Below, piece after piece: positions 18,231 to 26,924 of a stretch of 40,120 nt of DNA; positions within the stretch are counted from its first letter, which is position 1, and each line of letters starts with the position of its first letter. The DNA is from Deltaproteobacteria bacterium (GTDB taxonomy: Bacteria; Desulfobacterota; Syntrophorhabdia; Syntrophorhabdales; Syntrophorhabdaceae), in the NCBI GenBank assembly GCA_022711595.1, contig JAKLET010000031.1, positions 1-40,120 on the forward strand. The letters run 5' to 3'. The position numbers were made by a program, and so were the translations under genes. Under the pieces are notes generated by a model. The model made no database searches. It saw only the letters and a program-made list of their open reading frames with translations, and was not told the DNA's origin.

Positions 18231-18264
18231 GAACAGGCTGAAACAAGAACAAAAGGGTGCCCCG

Positions 18265-19809
18265 ATGAAGACAGATCTCGATAAGTGTAAAGGCTGCGGA
18301 TTGTGCGAGGAGGTATGTCCCCTTGGCGTGATAAGCATAAAGGACAGAAAGGCAATAATAAAAGACGGCTGTGTCGAGTGCAGGACATGCGTGAAGGTGT
18401 GTCCCGAAGGCGCGCTCATACCCGCAGGCGCCGACGAAAGGCCCATGTGCACCTCCTGTCCCATAATGTGCAGGATACCCGAAGGCGCCCGTGGCGCCTG
18501 TATGAGATATTGCAACGAAAAGGGCCAGATCGTAAGAGAGGGCAGGGTCCACTCTTATGAAGAGGTCATGGACCTGGTGGGAACCGGCGCGGCCGCGGGG
18601 CCCATTGAAAGGCCGCTGCTCACCGGCATCGGGTCCGGCACCACTTATCCCGATTTCAGGCCGTCACCGTTCATCGTGAGCGGCATCAAGGACGGCATCG
18701 ATATAGTCACCGTTGTCACCGAGGCCCCTTTGAGCTACAGCGGGGTCAAGCTCAAGATAGACACCGACCTTTACGTCGGGCAGGAAGGCAAAAGCGTTTA
18801 CGTCCGGCGCAAGGGAAAACGACGCATCGGCCATCTCTGCACGGAAGAGTATGGATCGAAAATATTGTCCCTCGGGGGCGTGAACGTCCTCACTTCAAAG
18901 GACGGGCTTTTCGCCGCTAAAGTGCTCCACGAACTGCTTCAGGGCAAAAGGATCAAGTTCGAGGTGGAAGACGGGACCAAACTCGAACTCGCCCTTGGCC
19001 AGAAGCCCGAGATCGGCGGGGTGCTGGAAGAGAGGATGAGGGTCGGGTGCGGAAGCGCAACGACAGGTCTTTTCGCCCCCTATATGCTCGAGGCCGCCGA
19101 CGAGGTGATCGTGCTGGACGGACATATAACGGGGCTTTTCAGCGAGCACCCGTCGGGAAGATATCTCGGCAAGCCCCGCTCCGGCATCAACATTAAGGGA
19201 CAGAAAAGCACCGAAGGCAGATATTTTTTGAACAAAGGCAGCGGCTGGGGAGGGACGGACATAATGGACCCCATGGACGTTGTGAAAGAGATAGACAGAG
19301 ACAAGTGCAGGGAAGGCATGACGCTGCTCATAACGGAGACCACCGGGAGGAAATCGGCGTTCTACCGGTTTAAAAAAGGTGAATTCATCAAGGGCGACCC
19401 CACGCCTTCTGCGAATAAGTTCCTCGAGGTACTGAGGGACTCCTGCGAGCTCTCGACGGTGAGCGCGGTTTTTGCGGCTGGTGTCGGTGGTTCAGCACGC
19501 GCGGGCGTGACAAAGAACCCCATCAGGCTGACGAGGGCCGTTCATGAGGGAAAAGTGGCTGTTACCATAGGCGGAGCGAAGCCTTTCATATTCCCAGGAG
19601 GGGGGATCAATTTTCTGGTGGACGTGGAAAAGATCAAGCATGGCAGCATATACATGTCCCCGACGCCTTCGTTCATCATACCTGTCGAGTATACGATGAC
19701 CCTTGAAACATTTAAAGAGATCGGAGGGCATATTGAAGCGGTAAGGCCCGTCGAGGAGGTCCTGAAGAAGGCCGGCAGGAAGAGAGCTAAACCGAAAAAG
19801 AAGGCTTGA
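18265..19809 (+). CDS. hnr: 6-hydroxynicotinate reductase-like iron-sulfur protein
   Basis: The 514-residue protein has a two-[4Fe-4S] ferredoxin domain (C8, C11, C14, C18 and C36, C39, C42, C46), then a further Cys group (C62, C65, C69, C79, C83) that could hold another cluster, and a large C-terminal domain with several Gly-rich loops (for example GCGSATTG and FPGGGINFLVD). E. barkeri 6-hydroxynicotinate reductase is an iron-sulfur flavoprotein using reduced ferredoxin, and the position after enamidase fits that enzyme: partial reduction of 6-hydroxynicotinate to tetrahydro-6-oxonicotinate. The Lys-rich C-terminus is not unusual. Assignment rests on domain design, remembered resemblance and context. 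Confidence 0.75.
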   Translation: MKTDLDKCKGCGLCEEVCPLGVISIKDRKAIIKDGCVECRTCVKVCPEGALIPAGADERPMCTSCPIMCRIPEGARGACMRYCNEKGQIVREGRVHSYEEVMDLVGTGAAAGPIERPLLTGIGSGTTYPDFRPSPFIVSGIKDGIDIVTVVTEAPLSYSGVKLKIDTDLYVGQEGKSVYVRRKGKRRIGHLCTEEYGSKILSLGGVNVLTSKDGLFAAKVLHELLQGKRIKFEVEDGTKLELALGQKPEIGGVLEERMRVGCGSATTGLFAPYMLEAADEVIVLDGHITGLFSEHPSGRYLGKPRSGINIKGQKSTEGRYFLNKGSGWGGTDIMDPMDVVKEIDRDKCREGMTLLITETTGRKSAFYRFKKGEFIKGDPTPSANKFLEVLRDSCELSTVSAVFAAGVGGSARAGVTKNPIRLTRAVHEGKVAVTIGGAKPFIFPGGGINFLVDVEKIKHGSIYMSPTPSFIIPVEYTMTLETFKEIGGHIEAVRPVEEVLKKAGRKRAKPKKKA

Positions 19810-19813
19810 CACC

Positions 19814-20662
19814 GTGTACCTCGAAATCGGTCCCGCCGGACTTCTCATTAGCGCGCGCAAGGGCGGCATGCGGTACGAGCCGGATAAAAGCGGTCTCGAA
19901 CAGTGCGTCAGGGGCATCCTCCGCGACATAAGCGAATACCTGCCGGTGCTGAAACAGAGGGCATGGAAGATCGTGAACACGTCGCATCTGTCGGAGGCGG
20001 CAAGGCGGATGACCGAGGCGGTTAAGCTGGTGGATGAGAAGACTTTGACCCCCATGGCGGCGGTCGCGGGGACGGTGGCCGACCTGGTGAAGGAGTATCT
20101 CAGGCCGTCAGGCCTTGACTTTATATCCATAAATAACGGCGGCGACCTGTCCATCCTTAACCTCGGTGGAGGTGCACTGAGGATCGGTATAGGGGATATC
20201 AGCACGGGGAAAAGGACACCCTGTGTTGTCAGGATCGAGGGCCTTGACGATTTCGGCATGGCGACAAGCGGACTGGGCGGCAGGAGCTTAACGCTCGGGC
20301 TCGCGGATATCGTGACCGTTATCGGCAGGACAGGGGCTGTAGCGGACGCAGCCGCGACATATATCTGCAACCTGACCAATGCCGACGGCGATACCATTAC
20401 AAGGAAAAAGGCATCGGATATCGACCCGGACACGGACATACCCGAAGAGCATGTGACTGTCGCAACGGGTGAGCTTGACAGCAGGGTTGTTGCCGAGGCC
20501 CTCGGGAGGGGCCTTGAGGCAGCTAAGGAACTGAAGGAACGCAAGGTGATCGATGAGGCCGTCATCATATTAAAGGGAAGCAGGGTCACAACGATCGATG
20601 ACAATAAATACATAACTCTGGAGGTGCAGGATGGAGATCAGGAAAATAGTCACCATTGTTGA
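19814..20662 (+). CDS. UPF0280-family protein (ApbE-like fold)
   Basis: The 282-residue protein belongs to the uncharacterised UPF0280 family, which I recall being placed in the ApbE-like fold group. Marks are TPMAAVAGTVAD at 79-90, INNGGDLSIL around 106-115 (similar to the GGD motif of the FMN transferase ApbE) and GLGGRSLTLG. There is no signal peptide. The GTG start follows the reductase stop by four bases and the end overlaps the next gene by 32 bp, so it is firmly part of the operon. A role in flavin attachment to, or maturation of, the reductase is possible but purely inferred; no function is established. Confidence 0.8.
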   Translation: MYLEIGPAGLLISARKGGMRYEPDKSGLEQCVRGILRDISEYLPVLKQRAWKIVNTSHLSEAARRMTEAVKLVDEKTLTPMAAVAGTVADLVKEYLRPSGLDFISINNGGDLSILNLGGGALRIGIGDISTGKRTPCVVRIEGLDDFGMATSGLGGRSLTLGLADIVTVIGRTGAVADAAATYICNLTNADGDTITRKKASDIDPDTDIPEEHVTVATGELDSRVVAEALGRGLEAAKELKERKVIDEAVIILKGSRVTTIDDNKYITLEVQDGDQENSHHC

Positions 20663-21206
20663 AGATGTGTTCGCCGACGGCGAAAAAAAGGCGGAAAAAC
20701 CGGTAAGAAAGGCAGCGTGCATCGCGGTTATCAAAAACCCTTATGCCGGGAAGTACCAGGAAGATTTGAGCGCCCTTATCGATTTCAGCGAAGAGATAGG
20801 GAAGACGATATCCGAAAGGGCCGTGGAGGCGCTCGGCAGGGACCGCAGCCCGGAGAGCTACGGCAAGGCAGCCATCGTTGGTGAAAAGAGCGAACTGGAA
20901 CATGCCGCGGCGCTTCTCCATCCGAAGCTCGGGACGCCGCTTCGTGCCGCGGTGGGCGGCGGCAAGGCCATCATCCCTTCGGCAAAGAAATCGGGCAAGA
21001 TGGGGGACACCATAGAGATACCGCTGCACTTCAAGGATGCGGCCTTTGTGCGGTCCCATTTCGATGCCATGACCGTCTCGGTGAGCGACGCGCCCAAGTC
21101 CGACGAGATACTTCTTGCTGTGGCTGTTACCGACGGAGGCAGGCCGCACCCGCGCATCGGCGGACTGAAAAAGGAAGAAGTGAAGGGCGAGGACGGATTG
21201 AGATAA
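20631..21206 (+). CDS. DUF1185 ('amino acid synthesis') family protein
   Basis: The 191-residue protein matches PF06684/DUF1185, named an amino acid synthesis family without a proven reaction. Recognisable are ACIAVIKNPYAGKYQEDLSALI, the GKAAIVGEKSELEHAAALLHPKLGTPLR block and AVGGGKAIIPSAKK. It is cytoplasmic and of normal length. GGAGGTG within the preceding coding sequence supports the ATG. It is the last gene of the catabolic operon; the region behind it holds only repeats. Members often sit with amidohydrolases or ring-degrading genes in my recollection, so it may act on a ring-cleavage product or a tautomer. Function unknown. Confidence 0.8.
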   Translation: MEIRKIVTIVEDVFADGEKKAEKPVRKAACIAVIKNPYAGKYQEDLSALIDFSEEIGKTISERAVEALGRDRSPESYGKAAIVGEKSELEHAAALLHPKLGTPLRAAVGGGKAIIPSAKKSGKMGDTIEIPLHFKDAAFVRSHFDAMTVSVSDAPKSDEILLAVAVTDGGRPHPRIGGLKKEEVKGEDGLR

Positions 21207-21210
21207 AAAA

Positions 21211-21245
21211 CGGTTTGAATGTTTGAGTGTTTGAATCGTTTGACA
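21211..21245. repeat. GTTTGAAT-type direct repeats
   Basis: Four tandem, slightly varied units of eight to nine bases (GTTTGAAT, GTTTGAGT, GTTTGAATC, GTTTGACA) follow the DUF1185 stop. The same core word recurs in other gaps of this window (21454, 35815, 37083, 39811). Confidence 0.6.
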
Positions 21246-21286
21246 GGCTTTTGATAAAATCTATTTTTGCTGTATTTAGTGTTGTC

Positions 21287-21307
21287 ATGCCGGCTTTAGG
21301 TCGGCAT
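21287..21307. repeat. Small palindrome with ATGCCGGC/GTCGGCAT arms
   Basis: ATGCCGGC (21287-21294) and GTCGGCAT (21300-21307) form a short stem around a five-base loop, preceded by GTC and followed by CCAG. The form is that of REP-like intergenic palindromes found in many bacterial genomes. Only one copy is visible here. Confidence 0.4.
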
Positions 21308-21453
21308 CCAGAAAAAACAAGGACTTAGAAACCATGTGGACCTTGGCCTTAAGCCTGAGGTGACGAGCCATGGGTAATTTATAAACGGGCTGTTCAGTGT
21401 TTCAAGGCCCGGGAAGCTGCAAAGCGCATGGCGTGATGATAATTATCTTCCAA

Positions 21454-21491
21454 CATTGAAACGGTTCACAAACACTGGAACGTTGAAACAG
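21454..21491. repeat. TTGAAAC-type direct repeats before arnD end
   Basis: CATTGAAACGGTTCAC, ACTGGAACG and TTGAAACAGTTT carry the complementary form of the GYTTGAAC word on the plus strand. The block abuts the end of the converging arnD gene. Confidence 0.5.
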
Positions 21492-21495
21492 TTTT

Positions 21496-22392
21496 TCAGG
21501 TTTGGCAGCACACTTCACCGGCGCGGCCGGGGACTGAACCGTATTCGATTGTGCAGACGGGAGTCGCGGTGTCCTTCCTGTATTCTTCGGCGATGTCGAT
21601 GAGGCGCGTGAAAGAGTAGCCGCGCCCCAGTGCGTTTTCTATGAAGGCCGCCAGGAATCCGCTCCAGCGCTTTCCCTCCAGTTCGGTGTGGACCGTCATG
21701 ATGTTGAGGCCGTCCGTAAGAAGCCCAAGGTAATGGTCGAGGAGCGCGCCTTCCTCGGCGCTTACGACCCCTATCACCTCGTCGAGGGTCGGCAGTGTGG
21801 TCGGTATCTGGAGCACCGGGTAAGAGGACCCGTCCATCTCCGGGTAAAACGGGTTTGAGCCGCGCGTATCGCTGCTGTATACAAGCCCCTTCTCTTCGAA
21901 GACCTTGAAGACAAAAGGATTTATCATCCATCCCGGAGCCGCGAAGGACCGGGCGTCCTCCCCGACGATTATCCTGTAAACCGTGAGGAGCCTGTCGATC
22001 TCCCTGCGCGTCTCCCTTTCGTCAAAATGCTTGATGGAATCGTGCCAGCGGACATGGTCGTGGCCGTGTATCCCCAGTTCATGTCCCTGGTCGAGGATCT
22101 TTTTCAAAAGGGGCATGTTCTTTCGGGCGATCTGCGGGCCCGGCAGCACAAGGCCGTACATGAGGGTCTTTACTCCGTATGTCGAGATGACCCCCACCCT
22201 TCCTGCCTTTTTAAGGAAGCCCTTCCTTGTGAAGACCCTTTTCACGGTCCTGCCGGTGTTGTCCGGTCCCATGGGGACAAAAAAACTGGCGTTGATGTTG
22301 AAGCGTTGGAAGACATCAAGGAGGACCGGCGCGCCATGGCGCATCCCCTCATAGGTATCGACGTCCACCTTGATCCCGATCGTTTTCTGCAC
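21496..22392 (-). CDS. arnD: ArnD-like deformylase of the lipid A aminoarabinose pathway
   Basis: This 298-residue NodB-homology-domain hydrolase should remove the formyl group from undecaprenyl-phosphate-4-deoxy-4-formamido-L-arabinose. ArnD marks are KVDVDTYEGMRHG at the N-terminus with metal-binding Asp residues, MGPDNTGRT, GIHGHDHVRWHD, SFAAPGWMIN and IPTTLPTLDEVIG. The GTG start has GAGG upstream on the minus strand and lies 20 bp after the arnA decarboxylase gene. It is the last gene of a five-gene operon. The C-terminus is slightly extended relative to E. coli, with a CysCys pair near the end. Assignment is supported strongly by neighbours. Confidence 0.88.
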   Translation of the reverse strand: MQKTIGIKVDVDTYEGMRHGAPVLLDVFQRFNINASFFVPMGPDNTGRTVKRVFTRKGFLKKAGRVGVISTYGVKTLMYGLVLPGPQIARKNMPLLKKILDQGHELGIHGHDHVRWHDSIKHFDERETRREIDRLLTVYRIIVGEDARSFAAPGWMINPFVFKVFEEKGLVYSSDTRGSNPFYPEMDGSSYPVLQIPTTLPTLDEVIGVVSAEEGALLDHYLGLLTDGLNIMTVHTELEGKRWSGFLAAFIENALGRGYSFTRLIDIAEEYRKDTATPVCTIEYGSVPGRAGEVCCQT

Positions 22393-22412
22393 GGGCCTCT
22401 TCCTTTCTTACG

Positions 22413-23462
22413 TTATCCCTTCCTGCCCCTTTTGCTCGGCAGGCTTGTTTCGAGATAGTAATCAAGGGTCTTTTTGAGCGCCAGGTCCAGGCTGACCCTG
22501 GGCTCCCAGCCTATGAACTTTTTGGCCTTCGCTATCGAAGGGACCCTGCGGTCGATGTCCTGGTAGCCTTCGCCGTAGAAGTCCTTCGAATAGACCTCGA
22601 TGATCTCGGAATGCTTCTTGAAATGTTTTGTCCTGGGATCGCCGGTGAACATCTTCTTGAGCTTCACGGCTAGTTCTTTCACCGTGGCCTCGTTCTTCGG
22701 GTTGCCGATGTTGAAGATCTGGCCGTCGAGCTTGCCGTCCTTGTTCTCTATTATCTTCATAAGGCAGGAGATGCCGTCGTCGATGTACGTGAAACAGCGT
22801 TTCTGCATCCCGCCGTCGACGAGGCGGATGGGTTCGGCAAGGAAAAGACTGCTGATGAACTGCGTCACCACGCGTGAGCTCCCTTCCTTTTCCGGGTCCG
22901 TGGTCAGCTCGTCGAGCTTCGGCCCTATCCAGTTGAAAGGCCGGAAAAGGGTGAATTTGAGCCCGTGCTGGAAACCGTATGCCCAGATCACGCGGTCAAG
23001 GAGCTGTTTTGACGCGCTGTATATCCACCGCTGCTTGTTGATGGGGCCAAGCATCAGCGGGCTTTCGTCTTCCCTGAACTCCTTGTCGGGGCACATGCCG
23101 TAGACCTCGGAGGTGGAGGGGAAGACGAGCCTTTTGCCGTATTTGACGCAAAGGCGGGCCACCTTCAGGTTCTCTTCGAAGTCGAGCTCGAAGACGCGAA
23201 GCGGCTGCCTGACGTAGGTCATCGGCGTGGCGATGGCGACGAGAGGCATGATGACATCGCACTTCTTGACGTGATACTCGATCCATTCCCTGTTTATGGA
23301 GATATCTCCTTCGACAAAATGGAAACGCTTGTGCCCGAGGCAGCCGTCAAGCTTGTCGTTGCGTATGTCAAGCCCGTAAACCTCCCAGTCAGTTTCCTTC
23401 AAAACCCTTTCCGTAAGGGCATTGCCGATGAATCCATTCACGCCGAGTACCAGCAGTCTCAA
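22413..23462 (-). CDS. arnA: ArnA C-terminal domain as a separate protein: UDP-glucuronate decarboxylase
   Basis: This 349-residue short-chain dehydrogenase corresponds to the C-terminal half of E. coli ArnA, which oxidatively decarboxylates UDP-glucuronate to UDP-4-keto-pentose with NAD+. It has the Rossmann motif GVNGFIG at 7-13, STSEVYG around 116-122 with the conserved Ser-Glu pair (S118, E119), and the catalytic Y148-x3-K152. [16 protein letters not shown] is typical of ArnA. The start is TTG, overlapping the TGA of the formyltransferase gene (TTGA). In E. coli both activities lie on one chain; here they are two genes. Confidence 0.92.
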   Translation of the reverse strand: MRLLVLGVNGFIGNALTERVLKETDWEVYGLDIRNDKLDGCLGHKRFHFVEGDISINREWIEYHVKKCDVIMPLVAIATPMTYVRQPLRVFELDFEENLKVARLCVKYGKRLVFPSTSEVYGMCPDKEFREDESPLMLGPINKQRWIYSASKQLLDRVIWAYGFQHGLKFTLFRPFNWIGPKLDELTTDPEKEGSSRVVTQFISSLFLAEPIRLVDGGMQKRCFTYIDDGISCLMKIIENKDGKLDGQIFNIGNPKNEATVKELAVKLKKMFTGDPRTKHFKKHSEIIEVYSKDFYGEGYQDIDRRVPSIAKAKKFIGWEPRVSLDLALKKTLDYYLETSLPSKRGRKG

Positions 23463-24379
23463 GAGTGACCTCCTAATAATTTGTTTTTCAATTCATGGGA
23501 CGCCGCGAAAGCGGCCGCGTCCATCTCAGGTTCGCCTTCAAGCTGTATGCTGATGAGTTTTAGTGATCCTTCTGCCGCGTTAACGATGAAAGGGTCTGAG
23601 GATATGACCGATCCCGCCGGGGAATCCTTCGAGTTGTCCTGCGGCACCGCCTTCCATATGAAGAGCTTCCTGCCGTCGAAATAGGTGTACGCGCCCGGGT
23701 AGGGGTGCGTTACCGCCCTCGTGAGATTGTAGATCGAAAGGGCGTCTTTTTGCCAGTCGATGAGCCCGTCTTCGGGTTTTCTTCCACCGAAATATGACGA
23801 CTTCCCGGTCTGAACCGCACGTTCAAAGCTGCCAGTCTTGATGCGGGGGATGATCTCACGCATAAGCTCACGGGCCGCATCCACCATTTTCATATAGACC
23901 GAGGCCACGTCGTCCTCGAAATCGATGGCGACTTTTTTCTGCGCCACAATATCCCCGGCGTCGGGCTTCTCGACCATGTGATGAAGGGTGACGCCCGTTT
24001 CCTTCTCTCCCGCGATGATGACCCAGTTGACTGGGCAGCGGCCGCGGTACCTCGGAAGGAGGGAGCCGTGGAGATTGAAGGCGCCGAGGGGCGGTATATC
24101 GAGTATCGCCTTGGGTATCATCTTGCGGTAGTAGAACGAGAAAATGATATCGGGCGCCATTCGGCCGATCATTTCCGGCCACTGCGGGCCGTTGACATCC
24201 TCCGGGGTGCGGACCGGTATGCCGCGTTCGCCGGCGATCTGCGCGGGCCGCCTGAACCATATCTCTTCGCCGGGATCGTCATCGTGGGTGAAAAGGCAGG
24301 CGACGTCAATGCCGGCATTCAGGAGCTCTTCAAGGCAGACGTATCCGATCTCCTGGTATGCGAAAACGACTGCTTTCAA
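23459..24379 (-). CDS. arnA: ArnA N-terminal domain as a separate protein: UDP-L-Ara4N formyltransferase
   Basis: The 306-residue protein is a methionyl-tRNA-formyltransferase-fold enzyme that formylates UDP-4-amino-4-deoxy-L-arabinose using 10-formyl-tetrahydrofolate. The catalytic triad N102, H104 and D140 falls at the same positions as in E. coli ArnA ([16 protein letters not shown]). The [10 protein letters not shown] segment is ArnA-typical. It begins with TTG overlapping the arnC stop (TTGA) and ends with TGA overlapping the TTG of the decarboxylase gene, so three consecutive cistrons are translationally coupled. UDP-Ara4N must come from an aminotransferase (ArnB) that is not in the window. 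Confidence 0.93.
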   Translation of the reverse strand: MKAVVFAYQEIGYVCLEELLNAGIDVACLFTHDDDPGEEIWFRRPAQIAGERGIPVRTPEDVNGPQWPEMIGRMAPDIIFSFYYRKMIPKAILDIPPLGAFNLHGSLLPRYRGRCPVNWVIIAGEKETGVTLHHMVEKPDAGDIVAQKKVAIDFEDDVASVYMKMVDAARELMREIIPRIKTGSFERAVQTGKSSYFGGRKPEDGLIDWQKDALSIYNLTRAVTHPYPGAYTYFDGRKLFIWKAVPQDNSKDSPAGSVISSDPFIVNAAEGSLKLISIQLEGEPEMDAAAFAASHELKNKLLGGHS

Positions 24380-25305
24380 AGGTATTCCTTCTTGATTATA
24401 TATCTCGGGCGCCTGCGCACTTCCTGGAAGATCCTGCCTATGTATTCGCCTATGACGCCGAGCGCGAATATCTGGATGCCGATGAAAAAGAAGAGCACCC
24501 CGAAAAGGGTGAAGGTTCCCTCGCCCTCGGGGCCGATGAAGAGCCGCCTTATAAACAGGAAGACGGCGAAGGCGAGGCCGAGCATGGCGATCGCCACCCC
24601 GAGCATGCTGATGAACTGGATGGGCAGGAGCGAAAAATTGGTCATGAGGTCAAAGTTCAGCCTGAAGAGCTTGAAGGGGCTGTATTTCGAGGTCCCCTTC
24701 CTGCGCTCCTCGTGGCCGACCTCGATCTCGGTTATCCTCTTGGCGAATGTGTTGGCGAGCGCCGGTATGAAGCTTGACGACTCCGGGCACATGTTCATGT
24801 AATCCACTATGTTGCGCCTGTAAGCGCGCAGCATGCACCCGTAGTCCCTGAGTTTCACGCCGACGAGCTTTGCCGTGATCTTGTTGACGATATAGGAGGG
24901 GAGCTTGCGGAAAAGGGAATCCTTCCTCTGTTTCCTGTATGTGGCCACCACTTCGTAGCCTTCTTCCGCCTTTTCCACGAGCCTCGGTATCTCCTCGGGA
25001 GGGTTCTGAAGGTCGGCATCGATGGTCACCACTATCTCTCCCCTGGCAAATTCAAAACCCGCGAAGAGGGCCATGTGCTGACCGTAGTTCCTGTTGAATT
25101 CGATGACCTTGACGTTGTTGTCGCTGCGATGATACTCCTCGAGGAGCACTTCGGTTCGGTCCGTGCTTCCGTCGTTGATGTAGATGATCTCATAGGGTTT
25201 GTGAATGCCGGCGAGCGAGTCGTGAAGCCGCGTGTTCAGCTCAGGCAGGGACTCTTCCTCGTTAAGAACGGGGACGAGCACCGAGATGTAAGGTTTGTCA
25301 TCCAT
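24376..25305 (-). CDS. arnC: ArnC, undecaprenyl-phosphate Ara4FN transferase
   Basis: This 309-residue GT2 glycosyltransferase transfers Ara4-formyl-N from UDP to undecaprenyl phosphate on the inner face of the membrane. The catalytic domain (1-220) has VLVPVLNEEESLPEL, YINDGSTDRTE, the DADLQNPPEEI (DXD) motif and the KQRKDSLFRKLPS segment. Two membrane helices follow (about 230-290: LPIQFISMLGVAIAMLGLAF and TLFGVLFFFIGIQIFALGVI). The ATG lies within the 3' end of arnT (8-bp overlap). Related polyprenyl-phosphate mannosyl/glucosyl transferases look similar; the arn context decides. Confidence 0.92.
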   Translation of the reverse strand: MDDKPYISVLVPVLNEEESLPELNTRLHDSLAGIHKPYEIIYINDGSTDRTEVLLEEYHRSDNNVKVIEFNRNYGQHMALFAGFEFARGEIVVTIDADLQNPPEEIPRLVEKAEEGYEVVATYRKQRKDSLFRKLPSYIVNKITAKLVGVKLRDYGCMLRAYRRNIVDYMNMCPESSSFIPALANTFAKRITEIEVGHEERRKGTSKYSPFKLFRLNFDLMTNFSLLPIQFISMLGVAIAMLGLAFAVFLFIRRLFIGPEGEGTFTLFGVLFFFIGIQIFALGVIGEYIGRIFQEVRRRPRYIIKKEYL

Positions 25306-26851
25306 GGTCCCTCACGTAAAAAATATAGTGCTCCTTCTCGTACTTCACCCTTTTTATGGGTACCAGGTACTTCTCGATCGTTTCCTTCAAATGCATTGCC
25401 GGTCTTTCTTCGACGATAAGAAGTATATCACGTTCGAAGGTTTTTATCTCGTTAATATCGCGCAGCATGGTGACCGGTTTGCCTACGTAGAATATGATCC
25501 CGGCGGAATTGAAACCGAAGGTGTATATTTTCTTTGTCCTTTTGTGGTCTCCCAGGGGGTCCGTTATAAGCGTCAGCGATTTTGACGTCCTGTCCACAAG
25601 CGGCATGTAGTAGGCGCTATAGAAAAAACCGGTGAAGATGAGAAAGAACATGAGGGACGACAGGGCAAGGTCTTTCTTCCTTTTGAAGAGCATGGTGAGG
25701 AAGCTTGAACCCGCAAGGAAGAGCACGGCCAGGTAGATGTAGAGGGACCCGGGGCCGTTCCTGAAGACGGCCACATCCTCCGGGGGCATCACGTTGATGG
25801 CGATGATAGCCGCGACGGGTATGAGAACGAGCAGCGCTGCGAATACCTTCAGCAGGTGGTTCGTCCAGCCCTTTTCGACGAGGGTGTCCCAGCTGTCCCG
25901 CAGAAAAAGGCCCACGAGGAGCGCGAGGGCGGGATAGGCGGGCAGGAGGTAGATCGCCCGCTTGCTCTGGGAGAACTCGAAGAAGAGGAAGATCAGGATG
26001 AACCACGTGAGCGGCAGCAGGTACCTTTTCCTGAACGCTGTGAAGAGGGCGAAGGGGAGCAGGAGGCTCCAGGGCATGAAGTTGAAGAAGAGCTTGTGGA
26101 AATAGTACCAGGGTGATTCGAAATGGTCGAAGGCCTTCGTGTAGCGGGTAAGGTTCTGGTGGAAGATGAACTCCTTTATGTAGCTCTCGCCCGCAAGGAT
26201 GAACCATACGGAGGCGATGGCCGCCGCGAGGATGCATCCCAGCGCGAGGGGGATGAAGTATCGTTTCATGGCCTTTTTGAAAAGAAGGATAAAAAAGATG
26301 ATCCCCGCGGGGATGACGAGTCCCGCGGGACCCTTGGTCAGAATGGCAAAGGCCCCCGGGATGAAGGAAAGGACAAAAAGGAACCTCCTGTCCTTTTCAA
26401 GGGAAACAAAGGCCAGGTAGACGGCGAGGCCGATGAGAAAGGCGAATGTCATGTCCATGACCGATTCGCGCGCGTTTGACAGGAACTGGTAGTTGGTCAT
26501 GAGAACGAGGCCTGACAGAAAACCGGCACGCTCGTCGCCGAGCCTGCACCCGAGAAGAAAGGTTACGACAACAAAAAGAAGCGCGGCAAGCGCCGACGGG
26601 GCGCGCGAAGCGAATTCGTCGAGTGTTCCCGATATCTTTGCCGCCAGGATGATCATCCAGGAATAAAAAGGAGGCTTTTCCAGGTAAGGCACACCGTTGA
26701 GGTACGGGTGGATATAGTCCCCGCGCTGGTCCATCTCCCGCGCCATGATCGCCTGCCTGGGCTCGTCCGGGTCCCAGAGCGATGTGGCGCCGAGGTTAAA
26801 AAAGAAAAGTATCCCCGCCAGGATGATAAGGATGATAAGTTTCGTTCTCAT
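25298..26851 (-). CDS. arnT: ArnT, lipid A aminoarabinose transferase
   Basis: The 517-residue integral membrane protein (about 12 helices) is a GT83/GT-C glycosyltransferase that moves L-Ara4N from undecaprenyl phosphate to lipid A phosphates on the periplasmic side, lowering affinity for cationic peptides and polymyxin. The family signature is SLWDPDEPRQAIMAREM followed by LNGVPYLEKPPFYSWM in the first periplasmic loop. A soluble C-terminal domain (about 420-517) follows the last helix. It is the first gene of the minus-strand arn operon and has its own promoter. PMT-like transferases for other lipids share this fold. Confidence 0.9.
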   Translation of the reverse strand: MRTKLIILIILAGILFFFNLGATSLWDPDEPRQAIMAREMDQRGDYIHPYLNGVPYLEKPPFYSWMIILAAKISGTLDEFASRAPSALAALLFVVVTFLLGCRLGDERAGFLSGLVLMTNYQFLSNARESVMDMTFAFLIGLAVYLAFVSLEKDRRFLFVLSFIPGAFAILTKGPAGLVIPAGIIFFILLFKKAMKRYFIPLALGCILAAAIASVWFILAGESYIKEFIFHQNLTRYTKAFDHFESPWYYFHKLFFNFMPWSLLLPFALFTAFRKRYLLPLTWFILIFLFFEFSQSKRAIYLLPAYPALALLVGLFLRDSWDTLVEKGWTNHLLKVFAALLVLIPVAAIIAINVMPPEDVAVFRNGPGSLYIYLAVLFLAGSSFLTMLFKRKKDLALSSLMFFLIFTGFFYSAYYMPLVDRTSKSLTLITDPLGDHKRTKKIYTFGFNSAGIIFYVGKPVTMLRDINEIKTFERDILLIVEERPAMHLKETIEKYLVPIKRVKYEKEHYIFYVRDHG

Positions 26852-26895
26852 TGTGTTTTAGCAAAAACCCAAAAAGTGGTAAAAATACAGGAACT

Positions 26896-26924
26896 TTTAT
26901 ATGCTAATATTTGACATTTTTCAA
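26896..26924 (-). promoter_or_regulatory. Promoter of the arn operon
   Basis: On the minus strand TTGAAA (26924-26919) and TATAAA (26901-26896) are exactly 17 bp apart. The predicted start, near 26889, is about 38 nt before the arnT ATG. It overlaps the divergent promoter in front of the DUF465-ilv operon, whose -35 lies within this spacer. Confidence 0.65.
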
